Shown: one piece after another, positions 24,128 through 32,934 of the stretch
Position numbering within the stretch: the first letter of the stretch is position 1
Layout: the number at the start of each line of letters is the position of its first letter
Source of the DNA: Virgibacillus ndiopensis
GTDB taxonomy: Bacteria > Bacillota > Bacilli > Bacillales > Amphibacillaceae
NCBI RefSeq assembly: GCF_900187325.1
Contig: NZ_FZMZ01000004.1
Coordinates: 62,001 to 126,000, forward strand
Direction: 5' to 3'
DNA length: 64,000 nucleotides
Made by a program: the position numbers and the translations under genes
Notes under the pieces: model-generated
The model's database searches: none
What the model was told of the DNA's origin: nothing
What the model saw: only the letters and a program-made list of their open reading frames with translations

Positions 24128-24787
24128 TTACCGTTTAAATGTTAACCATTCATGACATTTATTAGCCAACTGCTGTAACTCGTTAATAAACATACTTGCG
24201 TGATAGCCATCGCAAACAGCGTGATGCACTTGTAATGAAATAGGTAACAATATCTTATCGTCCTGCTTAAAGTACTTTCCATTTGTAATAATGGGTAACA
24301 AGAAATCTCCATTATTATTTATATTTAGATTAAAACCGGTAAAACTCACCCACGGAACAGTAGAAATGGGAAAAGCATTTTGTGGTTCATTCTCTTTTGT
24401 AAATAGTCCTAAAACATTAGAGTATTGCTCGCTATCATCTTTATAGTATTTATAAAATACACTAAAATCCTCCGAATACTCTGTCCATATGCTGGAGAAC
24501 GTTTTGCTGTCATCTTGGAAAATGGTATAACTTGGATTCATTTCCTCCCAAAACCCTAAAGTGCCCTCATTATTAAAGCAAGTTCTTAATTCTTTTTGGG
24601 CATTTACTGCTTTGCTCACCATGTAAATAAAGGCAGGGAACAGCTTAACCTCCATAGATCGCAACTGTTCCAGTAACGTTGTAATATCTATATTTGCCGT
24701 TAGACTAAACGTACATTTTTGATTTAAATAATGATCAAAATAAGTTTTTCTTTCCCAATTGTTTCTATCAATTAAATTAAATTTCAT
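24128..24787 (-). CDS. cat: Chloramphenicol O-acetyltransferase, type A
   Basis: A 219-aa CatA-type enzyme that transfers acetyl from acetyl-CoA to chloramphenicol. The catalytic His lies in VHHAVCDGYHASMFINELQ near residue 193. FNLIDRNNWERKTYFDHYLNQ at the N-terminus, ELRTCFNN and VPWVSFTGFNLN are family hallmarks. The length matches the usual 215-220 aa. The ribosome site lies in the 3' arm of a perfect 11-bp hairpin with a nine-codon leader peptide upstream, so expression should be drug-inducible by translational attenuation. The GC content is not obviously foreign. Confidence 0.95.
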   Translation of the reverse strand: MKFNLIDRNNWERKTYFDHYLNQKCTFSLTANIDITTLLEQLRSMEVKLFPAFIYMVSKAVNAQKELRTCFNNEGTLGFWEEMNPSYTIFQDDSKTFSSIWTEYSEDFSVFYKYYKDDSEQYSNVLGLFTKENEPQNAFPISTVPWVSFTGFNLNINNNGDFLLPIITNGKYFKQDDKILLPISLQVHHAVCDGYHASMFINELQQLANKCHEWLTFKR

Positions 24788-24794
24788 TTAAATA

Positions 24795-24830
24795 GCCTCC
24801 TAAAAGTGTGTTTTTGCATTTTTAGGAGGC
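24795..24830 (-). promoter_or_regulatory. Ribosome-site sequestering hairpin of cat
   Basis: GCCTCCTAAAA (minus strand 24830-24820) pairs perfectly with TTTTAGGAGGC (24805-24795), hiding the GGAGG of cat. The last leader codons lie in the 5' arm, so a stalled ribosome would open it. Confidence 0.9.
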
Positions 24831-24851
24831 AAATTTATCTGCTTTTACCAT
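24822..24851 (-). CDS. cat leader peptide MVKADKFAS
   Basis: A nine-codon ORF behind AGGAGAGG. Its start, Met-Val-Lys-Ala-Asp-Lys, closely matches the cat-86 leader (Met-Val-Lys-Thr-Asp-Lys), whose nascent peptide with chloramphenicol stalls ribosomes at codon 6. The stop codon lies within the sequestering hairpin. Confidence 0.85.
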   Translation of the reverse strand: MVKADKFAS

Positions 24852-24994
24852 AACCCTCTCCTCATGACATTTTTATTCATTTTACCATAAAATTCAGTAA
24901 AAATTTATACTTATATAACTATTAGTTGTACTTCATTGAAGTGAAGGAACTTAGAGTTAATATTTTACTTATCCTCACCTTTCACTTTAGCTTC

Positions 24995-25402
24995 TCAATC
25001 TGAATTCCTCACATGTTTTTCCAGTAGTTCTTCAATCAGCACACCATTTATTCGCAAACCTTTAATAGAGCAGTTACTAATGTCGACATTTGATAAATTA
25101 CAGTTTTTTAATGTACTTGTATTTAAATCACAATTCTCAAATGTTACTGTCCTATGTTTAGCATCAGAATCATGGGCAGGATGTCCTTCTGGTGGCAGTC
25201 CAATATGACGAAATGTTGCCCCTCCTATTTGAGCATCCTCAATATGTAAATCACTTAAATTTGCATCTGTTATTTTTGTACCAGAAAGATTTACATTGTG
25301 AAAATGCAGTTTTTCCGCCAATACATGGTTAAATTTGGAACCAGATATTTCCGCCATTTCAAGATCCATGAATTGCTTTTTAAGTGGTGGTAGTCCTGAC
25401 AT
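24995..25402 (-). CDS. Pentapeptide-repeat protein
   Basis: A 135-aa protein with A(D/N)LXX-type repeats in two blocks (HFHNVNLSGTKITDANLSDLHIEDAQIGGATF and VTFENCDLNTSTLKNCNLSNVDISNCSIKGLRING), which should form a right-handed quadrilateral beta-helix. It is shorter than QnrB-type gyrase protectors, and the two blocks are split by a loop containing GHPAHDSDAKH. The role is unknown. GGAGATG lies upstream of the ATG. Confidence 0.85.
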   Translation of the reverse strand: MSGLPPLKKQFMDLEMAEISGSKFNHVLAEKLHFHNVNLSGTKITDANLSDLHIEDAQIGGATFRHIGLPPEGHPAHDSDAKHRTVTFENCDLNTSTLKNCNLSNVDISNCSIKGLRINGVLIEELLEKHVRNSD

Positions 25403-25622
25403 TTGGGCATCTCCTTTTAATAAATTTATTTTCTAAGTTGGTAAACCTTTTAAATATGATTTCTCGCTTTTTTCATTTTGTCCTGCCAAATATCAAAAAT
25501 AATTACAGGAATTTACTATTATAGTAGAGAACTAATTAAAATGAAGAATAAGGATGACAATGAAAATAAAAGCATATACATGTTGGTAGAAGAATAATTA
25601 ATTGCCAGAAAGGAGTAGTTAA

Positions 25623-26147
25623 ATGAATTTCAATATGGATGAAGCTATTGAACTATTGGATCGTACACCACAAACATTGGAGTATTTTTTATCTGGTTTA
25701 TCTAATGGATGGTTGCAGTGCAATGAAGGTGAAAGAACCTGGAATGCCTCTGAAGTGATTGAGCATTTAATTGAGGGAGAAAAAAATAACTGGATTCCGA
25801 GATTAGAAACTATTCTAAGGGGTGGTGAAAATAAAGCCTTTCCCCCATTTGATCGCTTTTCTCACTTAAACAAGTCAGAGCGATCGATTGAACAAAAATT
25901 TCTTGAGTTTAAAACGATTAGATTTCAAAATATAACTAAACTTAAAGCAATGATTGAACCTGATTTTCATCTTGAACGCACTGGATCACATCCTGCATTT
26001 GGTACAGTGAAGTTAAGAGAACTACTAGCTACATGGGTAGTTCACGATTTAACACATATTTCTCAAATTACACGGGTAATGGCTGAGCGATACAGAAATG
26101 ATGTGGGACCATGGATAGAATATTTAGGTATATTGAAAAAGAAGTAA
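25623..26147 (+). CDS. DinB-superfamily protein
   Basis: A 174-aa four-helix protein with three metal-ligand His: [11 protein letters not shown] near residue 46, then [19 protein letters not shown] near 140 (HxxxH). The family includes bacillithiol-dependent transferases and damage-inducible proteins. The start is ATG behind GAAAGGAG. It is monocistronic, ending at a hairpin at 26251-26284. Confidence 0.87.
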   Translation: MNFNMDEAIELLDRTPQTLEYFLSGLSNGWLQCNEGERTWNASEVIEHLIEGEKNNWIPRLETILRGGENKAFPPFDRFSHLNKSERSIEQKFLEFKTIRFQNITKLKAMIEPDFHLERTGSHPAFGTVKLRELLATWVVHDLTHISQITRVMAERYRNDVGPWIEYLGILKKK

Positions 26148-26250
26148 TAGGGCATCATTCTATTGAAATTTAAACCTAAATCATTACCTGAAGACTTGAA
26201 AAAGTTGAATTGATAGGTAATCCGTTCTTTATGGTACCAAAATAAAACTA

Positions 26251-26284
26251 ACCTATCTAGATGTATTTAATCAAATAGATAGGT
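26251..26284. terminator. Convergent terminator
   Basis: ACCTATCTA and TAGATAGGT (9 bp) are followed by CATTTTCC, between the convergent DinB-like and binding-protein genes. Confidence 0.6.
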
Positions 26285-26310
26285 CATTTTCCTGTATGAA
26301 GCTAAAATAC

Positions 26311-27462
26311 TTATTTCACCGAAACATACCCAGTCTTTTCCACAATTTGTTGTCCCTGATCAGATTGCATCCACTCGATAAACTCCTTGACATGTGGATT
26401 ACTACTATTCGCTGTCACAGCATAAAACTCGGCTACAATTGGGTAAGAATTGTTTTGAATAGTTTCTTTAGTAGGAAGAACCCCTTCTACAGCTATGTTC
26501 TTAATCTTTCCGTTCTTAACCATCTCATGTGAAAAATATCGAAATGAAAATCCAATTGCATTACTTCGATTTTTATATTCGGAAATTTCTGTTATAATTC
26601 CTCCCATACCAGATACAATTTCCTCATTTGGCGGCTCCATTAACGGAATACCATCCATAAAACTGATTAATGAAGACTGGCTTCCGCTTCCCTCAGGACG
26701 TTGAAAGGCACGGATTACTTCATCATTACCGCCGACTTCACGCCAATTCGTAATCTCACCAGAATATATTTTTTGAATCTGATTGATTGTTAGTTTTTCA
26801 ACCGGGTTATCTTTATTTACAAAAAATACAAAAGCTTCCCGCCCAATCGGAGTCAGTGTCAACTCAACCCCCATTTGTTCAGCACTATTCATTTGAACTT
26901 CGGATGGATGGGCCATAAATACGATGTCGACTTCCCCTCTAATTAATCGATCAAAAGCATTACTCGTTTGACTTGATAAAATCTCACTATTTTTGTCTTC
27001 CAATGGATAATCTTTTTCCGGATAAACTGCTCGCCCAAAGGCAGCATAAACAGGGTATAGTGCAGTTGCTCCATCTAGTTTGGGAAGTTGATCATTAATT
27101 GTAAAGGTCGACTCATCATTTAAAGAGACCACTTTTGTGTTCTCAACGAATGGACGATATTGCGTTAAATCTACATCTTGTGTACTTACAACTTCCAAGC
27201 TATTTATGTACATTTGATAGCCTTCATAGCTAAAACAAGAAACGACCGCTACAGCGACAAAAGTTATTGCACTAACCCTTACTTTTTTCTTATAAAATTG
27301 TCCATAGATTGCTAGAATACCAAGAATAATAAGTCCAATGGTTATCCCAAGAAAAAACGGAACATAAAAATCAGCTTCTCTGGAAAATAAAGCAAAAATA
27401 GTTGCAATAAGGCCAACGATACCTATAGATACAGCCATAAAAAGAGAACCTACTAATTTCAT
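26311..27462 (-). CDS. Membrane-anchored PstS-like binding protein
   Basis: A 383-aa protein with three N-terminal hydrophobic helices (about residues 5-27, 34-53 and 62-80) followed by a type II periplasmic-binding domain of the PstS class: LPKLDGATALYPVYAAFGRAVY, IVFMAHPSE, INQIQKIYSGEITNWREVGG and RPEGSGSQSSLISFM. PstS normally has a lipobox and a pstCAB operon; both are missing here. It may be a sensor or an orphan anion-binding protein. The start is ATG, 10 nt after GGGAGGTG. Confidence 0.82.
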   Translation of the reverse strand: MKLVGSLFMAVSIGIVGLIATIFALFSREADFYVPFFLGITIGLIILGILAIYGQFYKKKVRVSAITFVAVAVVSCFSYEGYQMYINSLEVVSTQDVDLTQYRPFVENTKVVSLNDESTFTINDQLPKLDGATALYPVYAAFGRAVYPEKDYPLEDKNSEILSSQTSNAFDRLIRGEVDIVFMAHPSEVQMNSAEQMGVELTLTPIGREAFVFFVNKDNPVEKLTINQIQKIYSGEITNWREVGGNDEVIRAFQRPEGSGSQSSLISFMDGIPLMEPPNEEIVSGMGGIITEISEYKNRSNAIGFSFRYFSHEMVKNGKIKNIAVEGVLPTKETIQNNSYPIVAEFYAVTANSSNPHVKEFIEWMQSDQGQQIVEKTGYVSVK

Positions 27463-27466
27463 TCTA

Positions 27467-27559
27467 TTGAAACACCTCCCACATTTTGCGATCTGGCCGC
27501 ACTTCCGCTAATTGCAGATGATTTCTTTCGTTTTTCAATCGCGTTTGTACCCATAACCA
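27467..27559 (-). other. Short remnant frame before the PstS-like gene
   Basis: A frame reading MGTNAIEKRKKSS, then AISGSAARSQNVGG, ends over the ribosome site of the PstS-like gene. It has no ribosome site of its own and looks like the tail of a lost upstream membrane-protein gene. Confidence 0.25.
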
Positions 27560-27868
27560 CAATCACACAAAAACGTCATGCAGCCTCTCCGCAAATTCTT
27601 TTGGTTGTCAAACTACCCCCAACATGATTTCCGGGAAAATAAACAATTGTTTTTCCTAATTTTTCCGTAAGTCCAGCGCTGTATTGGTTAGGGGGAAACT
27701 TTGAATCGATACCACTTGTGGTAATGATTTTCGTTGCTGAAGAACTCTGTGCAGCTTTAAATTTGCTGACATTCGGCTTGTAGCTTCTGAACGCTTGTTC
27801 CTCACATGTCAGGAAATAATCGATGTTATCCATTAACTTTTTCGTATCCTCTTCAGGACGTTCAGAAT
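27560..27868 (-). pseudogene. Alpha/beta-hydrolase C-terminal remnant
   Basis: The frame NSERPEEDTKKLMDNIDYFL, then ATKIITTSGIDSKF and GKTIVYFPGNHVG, is the C-terminal third of an alpha/beta hydrolase, with GNHVG as the catalytic His motif. After HVG the frame breaks, and QKEFAERLHDVF, the expected terminal helix, continues in another frame. The N-terminal two thirds are absent; the remnant directly follows the stop of an intact hydrolase. Confidence 0.7.
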
Positions 27869-27869
27869 T

Positions 27870-28739
27870 TTAACGTAGTAATGAATTGACATCTTCCACA
27901 ATTAATGAAGGACGATCCGTATACACATTATGATAACAATTCTCTGCCAAGATATAGTTACTATTGGATGACAAATGAAGTTGATTCTTTATTAACTTTT
28001 GCCATACATCTTCTATTTTTACAGCTTGCTGTTCAGGCATTCCTTGACTAATCATCATTTTAATAGAATACTCAGGTTCCCGCCCAATCACGGTTAGGCG
28101 GATATTAATTAATTCCCCAAATTTTTTAATCAAGCTTGCATCGTTTGTCATCTCTTCCAGTTCATCTGCCATTGCCTGATACATAAGCGGCTTTGATTTA
28201 AACTCAAGAATTCGTTCCTTGGCCTCATCCGTTAAATTTTGTTGTTCTGGTAATAACTGTTTATTCAATATACTTCTTAATTGAGTTGGTTTCATTTTTG
28301 AAAAACCACGATACATCTCTATCAATTTTGTATTCTGTTGTCCAATCACTTCTTCAAGTAATTCAAAATCAGTTGAGCTGGATTCTACCAAAATCAAGGA
28401 ACGAACATTGTCTGGATGTTCAAAAGCAAAATGTTGAGCACAGAGCCCTCCATATGAATGCCCAATTAGAATCACTGGATCATCTACGTTTAATTTATTC
28501 AACAACATTTTAAGGTCATTTACAGTTGCAGATATATTCCGCTTTTCTGTTCCAAGTTCACTTTCACCACATCCAGCACGATGAAACATGATCACTTGAG
28601 CACGATTAGATAGCTCACTTGACACCTCTTCCCATTCATCCATTGCAGAACTTAATCCTGGGAGAATCACTACTGGCTGTCCGTTTCCCTCTACATTAAC
28701 TTCTAACATTTTTGTACCAATATTTATTATACTTCGCAT
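27870..28739 (-). CDS. Alpha/beta-fold hydrolase
   Basis: A 289-aa hydrolase with oxyanion region VVILPGLSSAMDEW, HRAGCGESE, nucleophile elbow GHSYGGLCAQHF near residue 95 and a probable catalytic His in AENCYHNVYTDRPS near 275. A longer frame opens at 28772, but AGAGGT is 7 nt before the ATG at 28739. The substrate is unknown. A TetR regulator is divergently encoded, with a 12-bp-arm operator between them, so the hydrolase is probably under its control. Confidence 0.87.
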   Translation of the reverse strand: MRSIINIGTKMLEVNVEGNGQPVVILPGLSSAMDEWEEVSSELSNRAQVIMFHRAGCGESELGTEKRNISATVNDLKMLLNKLNVDDPVILIGHSYGGLCAQHFAFEHPDNVRSLILVESSSTDFELLEEVIGQQNTKLIEMYRGFSKMKPTQLRSILNKQLLPEQQNLTDEAKERILEFKSKPLMYQAMADELEEMTNDASLIKKFGELINIRLTVIGREPEYSIKMMISQGMPEQQAVKIEDVWQKLIKNQLHLSSNSNYILAENCYHNVYTDRPSLIVEDVNSLLR

Positions 28740-28805
28740 AACTTCTACCTCTTTATAATTATTGTTACACACGTAGCTACGATTGCGTTATAATTAGTAT
28801 AATGC

Positions 28806-28845
28806 AAAGTTATGTAAAAATCTATAATAAATATTACATAACTTT
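28806..28845. promoter_or_regulatory. Operator-like palindrome between hydrolase and TetR
   Basis: AAAGTTATGTAA and TTACATAACTTT form perfect 12-bp arms separated by 16 nt, placed to affect both divergent genes. Confidence 0.7.
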
Positions 28846-28868
28846 ATTTTAAGACGAGGGTGAAACAA

Positions 28869-29462
28869 TTGGATGGATATGAAAGAAGAGCATTATTAAA
28901 GAAAACTTCAATCGAAAAAGCAGCTTTTCAACTGCTCAACTCAGGTGGAATCAAGGCCTTTCGTATAAAAGATATAGCTGAAATCGCCGGAACTTCTCCT
29001 GCTTCTATCTATAATTACTATGGCAGTAAAGAGAAACTATTAGTTGAGGTTATGAAAGGATTTTATGAACAGCAATATCAGAAGTTTACAAATCTGGTTC
29101 ATAATGACGATTCTTTCATTGAGCAGTTAAGTAGCTATTTTCTTCAAAAGCCTGAAGGAACCAATTTACTCAGAAAAGACATTATGGAAGAAATATTAAA
29201 GGAACACAGTGAATTAAATGAATTAATTAAAGAGTACCAAAATAAAATGTCCCCCCTTTTTGTAGAATGGATTGAAAAAGGGCGTAAACAAGGATATGTG
29301 AAGGAAGGTATCTCCAATGAGACAATTATGTATTATTACAATATGATGTCCAAAGCTATGGATAATTTATTTAACCAACTTTCAGAACACCAAGATGTAG
29401 AAGAAATTTTCAAAGAGGTAAAACAACTGTTTTTCTATGGATTTATTAATGATGTAAAATGA
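28869..29462 (+). CDS. TetR-family regulator
   Basis: A 197-aa regulator with the HTH AAFQLLNSGGIKAFRIKDIAEIAGTSPASIYNYYGSKEKLLVEVMKGFYE. TTG at 28869 (MDGYERRALLKK) has GAGGGTG six nt upstream; the alternative GTG at 28860 lies inside that ribosome site. It is divergent to the alpha/beta hydrolase. Confidence 0.87.
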   Translation: MDGYERRALLKKTSIEKAAFQLLNSGGIKAFRIKDIAEIAGTSPASIYNYYGSKEKLLVEVMKGFYEQQYQKFTNLVHNDDSFIEQLSSYFLQKPEGTNLLRKDIMEEILKEHSELNELIKEYQNKMSPLFVEWIEKGRKQGYVKEGISNETIMYYYNMMSKAMDNLFNQLSEHQDVEEIFKEVKQLFFYGFINDVK

Positions 29463-29563
29463 ATGTTTCTTATATATATGAATATGTTGTTATCCCCCTA
29501 TCCTTTTCACAAATTGACCCTTATAATAGAAAAGATAAATATAAAAGAAAAGGTGTTTGAATC

Positions 29564-31120
29564 ATGAGTTTATTGACAGTCAAGAATTTAAGTCACGGAT
29601 TCGGAGATCGTGCGATTTTCGATGATGTTTCTTTTCGTTTATTACAGGGTGAGCACATTGGACTTATTGGTGCCAATGGTGAAGGTAAGTCCACTTTTAT
29701 GAATATTATTACAGGAAAACTTGAACCAGATGCTGGAAACGTTAGTTGGTCGAAGCATTCAAGGGTTGGTTATTTGGATCAGCATACTGTCTTAAAACAG
29801 GGCATGACTATTCGTGATGTGCTTCGGACAGCTTTTCAATATTTGTATGATATGGAAGAAGCAATGAATCAACTCTATGCAAAAATGGGTGCAGTTGACC
29901 CAGATGAATTAGAGGATATCTTAGAAGAAACTGGCCGCATACAAGATGCACTTACGAATAATGACTTTTATATTATAGATGCAAAGGTTGAAGAAGTTGC
30001 GAATGGACTTGGTTTAGATGACTTTGGATTAGATCGTGATGTAAATGATTTAAGTGGTGGGCAGCGCACAAAAGTATTGCTAGCCAAGTTACTGTTGGAA
30101 AAACCAGACATTTTGTTACTCGATGAACCAACGAACTATCTTGATGAAGAGCATATCGAATGGTTGAAAAATTATCTACTGGTATATGAGCATGCTTTCA
30201 TTCTCGTCTCTCATGATATTCCATTTCTAAACAGTGTTGTCAATTTAATTTATCATATGGAAAACCAGCAGTTAACACGCTATCCGGGTGATTACAATGA
30301 ATTCCTGCGTGTGTATGATATGAAAAAACAACAACTAGCTTCAGCCTACAAGAAGCAACAAAAGGAAATTGCCAACCTCAAGGACTTTGTGGCTAGAAAC
30401 AAAGCAAATGCTGCAACAAGTAAAATGGCAATGTCCCGCCAAAAGAAGCTGGATAAAATGGATATTATTGAATTAGATGCCGAAAAACCCAAACCTGAAT
30501 TTGACTTCAAACTAGCACGGACACCCGGCAGATATCTTTTTGAAACCAATGATTTTATTATTGGTTATGATGAACCTCTTTCCAGAGAGCTCAATTTAAC
30601 AATGGAACGAGGGCAGAAAATTGCTTTATCCGGAGCTAACGGAATTGGAAAAACTACTCTACTTCGGAGCATACTTGGTGAAATCCCTGCCTTATCAGGT
30701 TCTGTTCAGTTAGGGGAACATTTGCACATTGGATACTTTGAACAAGAAATGAAAGAAACAAGCAAAAATACATGTATCGAAGAAATTTGGGACACATTCC
30801 CTCACCTTAATCAATATGAAGTACGTGCATCATTGGCCAAGTGCGGTCTTACAACAAAGCATATTGAAAGCAATGTACAAGTCCTCAGTGGCGGGGAAAA
30901 AGCAAAAGTTCGACTTTGCAAATTGATCAATCAGGAAACCAATCTACTTGTTCTGGATGAACCTACCAATCATCTAGATCATGATGCAAAGGAAGAATTA
31001 AAACGCGCACTAAATGACTATAAAGGCAGCGTACTCCTTATCTCACACGAACCAGCATTTTATGAAGGTATTGTAACAGATGTGTGGAACTGTGAGAATT
31101 GGACAACGAAAGTGTTTTAA
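29564..31120 (+). CDS. yfmM: ABC-F ATPase (YfmM-like)
   Basis: A 518-aa soluble protein with two ABC domains and no membrane segment. Walker A motifs are GANGEGKST (near residue 38) and GANGIGKTT (near 360). Signatures are LSGGQRTKVLLAKLLLEKPDILLLDEPTNYLD and LSGGEKAKVRLCKLINQETNLLVLDEPTNHLD. A charged linker lies between the domains (KKQQKEIANLKDFVARNKANAATSKMAMSRQKKLDKM). ABC-F proteins act on the ribosome as translation factors or antibiotic-protection proteins. The length and the N-terminus SLLTVKNLSHGFGDRAIF resemble B. subtilis YfmM as remembered. A terminator follows at 31124-31146. Confidence 0.9.
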   Translation: MSLLTVKNLSHGFGDRAIFDDVSFRLLQGEHIGLIGANGEGKSTFMNIITGKLEPDAGNVSWSKHSRVGYLDQHTVLKQGMTIRDVLRTAFQYLYDMEEAMNQLYAKMGAVDPDELEDILEETGRIQDALTNNDFYIIDAKVEEVANGLGLDDFGLDRDVNDLSGGQRTKVLLAKLLLEKPDILLLDEPTNYLDEEHIEWLKNYLLVYEHAFILVSHDIPFLNSVVNLIYHMENQQLTRYPGDYNEFLRVYDMKKQQLASAYKKQQKEIANLKDFVARNKANAATSKMAMSRQKKLDKMDIIELDAEKPKPEFDFKLARTPGRYLFETNDFIIGYDEPLSRELNLTMERGQKIALSGANGIGKTTLLRSILGEIPALSGSVQLGEHLHIGYFEQEMKETSKNTCIEEIWDTFPHLNQYEVRASLAKCGLTTKHIESNVQVLSGGEKAKVRLCKLINQETNLLVLDEPTNHLDHDAKEELKRALNDYKGSVLLISHEPAFYEGIVTDVWNCENWTTKVF

Positions 31121-31123
31121 AGA

Positions 31124-31146
31124 ATGGGGACAAGTTCTGTCCCCAT
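31124..31146 (+). terminator. Terminator of the ABC-F gene
   Basis: ATGGGGACA and TGTCCCCAT (9 bp, 5-nt loop) are followed by ATTTTAA. The sequence resembles a shortened GGGACA repeat. Confidence 0.75.
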
Positions 31147-31160
31147 ATTTTAACTAGAAT

Positions 31161-31565
31161 TTACTCGCCTTTGTCCCGCTCACATAAAATATCCTTAATT
31201 ATTTCTATATGAAACGCCGCCCACGCTTTTTCTTTAAAATGAAATATGGAACTTACCGTTAAAGCAATGAGATACAAAGAAATGAAAATAGACCATATCA
31301 ACATGTCTTTAAACAGAAATTCCTGGATTTTACTTGAAAACAAAAATAATAGCCACGGAATCGCAGTGACAAAGATAGGGATAATCCCCGTTCCATTTTG
31401 TTCTTTAATCATTCGAAAGTAAATTAATTTAAGCGTTTCGCTGTCAAGATTTTCATAAAAAGATTTAATTTCAGCTGTTTCTTTAATTTCCTTGTTGGAA
31501 AGAATATCCGTTTGTCTTTTTAACATCAAAAATATTTTATGTGCATCCCCACGAAAAGTAAACAT
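31161..31565 (-). CDS. Hypothetical protein with two membrane helices
   Basis: A 134-aa protein with a soluble N-terminal half (about 55 aa, Lys/Glu-rich) and two hydrophobic helices (IIPIFVTAIPWLLFLFS and DMLIWSIFISLYLIALTVSSIF), then a charged tail ending CERDKGE. GGGAAG precedes the ATG. No family recognised. Confidence 0.6.
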   Translation of the reverse strand: MFTFRGDAHKIFLMLKRQTDILSNKEIKETAEIKSFYENLDSETLKLIYFRMIKEQNGTGIIPIFVTAIPWLLFLFSSKIQEFLFKDMLIWSIFISLYLIALTVSSIFHFKEKAWAAFHIEIIKDILCERDKGE

Positions 31566-31685
31566 AAGGCTTCCCCTTTCACATATATACGCTATAGTCT
31601 TTCTCTTTTTACCTACTATGTGAATTGTTTACTACTTACGGAAGATACATACATTTAATGAAATAGAAGGACAGACTCTAAATCC

Positions 31686-32267
31686 CTACTGCCTTTTATC
31701 GGTTACTATTTTGTTCACCGTATCATACATTTTCTCCATTCCGGTTGAAGTTGCTTCATAATCAAATGCGTTTTCTGTTATAATTCCCATTCGATTAGCT
31801 TCTTGACTAGCATCTATATTTGCGCCAAGAAATATAAAGTCCCAATTGTATTTTTCCTGATGATGTGCAATTAATTTTTTCACCTTTTCATACGTAAATT
31901 CACAGCTGACATTCTCTAAACCATCAGTCGTAATTACAAATATAACCTTACCAGGCAGATCATCTTCACTGCAATTGGATAACCTGTGGCTTACATCCAG
32001 AATGGTTTTACCTACCGCATCAAGTAAGGCTGTCATGCCTCTAACATAATAGTCTTTTTCTGTCAGCCTTGCTTGTTTTCCAACGATTCCATTCCATAAT
32101 ATTTCATACTTATCATCAAATAGCACAGTAGTTACAATTGTTTCTCCCTCGATCTGATTTTGCATCTCAATAAATGTGTTAAAACCGCCAATCGTATCAC
32201 TTTCAAGTCCACTCATTGAACCACTCCGGTCAAGTAAAAAAATAATTTCTGTCAGGTTTTTATTCAT
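31686..32267 (-). CDS. VWA-domain protein (TerY-like)
   Basis: A 193-aa von Willebrand factor A protein with the MIDAS motif FLLDRSGSMSG at residues 9-19 (DxSxS), a Thr at the GMTALLDAVG loop and the third metal site in FVITTDGLENVS. The whole protein is one VWA domain, as in TerY-type proteins. A longer frame to 32471 exists, but ATG at 32267 has AGGATGATG upstream and begins right at the domain. The partner gene is probably the divergent HTH protein 98 bp away. Function unknown; VWA/HTH modules often lie in stress or defence loci. Confidence 0.85.
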   Translation of the reverse strand: MNKNLTEIIFLLDRSGSMSGLESDTIGGFNTFIEMQNQIEGETIVTTVLFDDKYEILWNGIVGKQARLTEKDYYVRGMTALLDAVGKTILDVSHRLSNCSEDDLPGKVIFVITTDGLENVSCEFTYEKVKKLIAHHQEKYNWDFIFLGANIDASQEANRMGIITENAFDYEATSTGMEKMYDTVNKIVTDKRQ

Positions 32268-32364
32268 TATCTCATCATCCTTCCATTCATTAATCATGCT
32301 ATAATAATAACTAAACTGACAGATGATTTGGTCGCCTGGGAAGCGACATTTGGAGGTGAAACGA

Positions 32365-32856
32365 ATGCTTGGGGAAAAATTATTGAAAAAATTACAGAAA
32401 TATTTTGACGAAAAATTAATCCATATTGAATTTAGCCAATTTGAATCTGAAATTACTTTTAATCCCCTCAATGCCGACCAATTTGAATTAGAAAATTATA
32501 TTCATAACAAGCGAAAACCCTCGTTTGCTGAAATTTTATTTACCTTTATCGATCAAAAAGACTATAGCGATTCAGAAGTATATAAAAAAGCAGGAGTTGA
32601 CCGTAGACATTTTTCAAAAATACGATCCAACCCAAAATACCGTATTAGCAAAAATACTGCCCTCTCTCTTGCTATTGCTCTCCAATTAAACAAAAAAGAA
32701 ACCGAACAACTCTTAAGTGCTGCTGGTTTCTCATTATCAGACCATGAAACCGTTGATTTAGTAATTCAATTTTGCCTGGAGAAAAAAATATATGATATCG
32801 ATGACGTTAATCAGGCATTAGAATATTTTAGTTTGAAACCACTAACCCGAGCATAA
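32365..32856 (+). CDS. HTH-domain protein paired with VWA gene
   Basis: A 163-aa protein. Its C-terminal half (YKKAGVDRRHFSKIRSNPKYRISKNTALSLAIALQLNKKETEQLLSAAGFSLS) reads as an HTH of the XRE/lambda-repressor type; the N-terminal part is helical without known motif. GGAGGTG is 6-7 nt before the ATG at 32365; the frame from 32323 has no ribosome site. It is divergent to the VWA gene and may be its regulator or partner. Confidence 0.75.
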   Translation: MLGEKLLKKLQKYFDEKLIHIEFSQFESEITFNPLNADQFELENYIHNKRKPSFAEILFTFIDQKDYSDSEVYKKAGVDRRHFSKIRSNPKYRISKNTALSLAIALQLNKKETEQLLSAAGFSLSDHETVDLVIQFCLEKKIYDIDDVNQALEYFSLKPLTRA

Positions 32857-32934
32857 ACTATCGATCCAAATAGTTGAACTTAAATTCTCATAAGTGATAA
32901 TCTTAAGATATTATTATTGAAGGAGTGATTGGTT

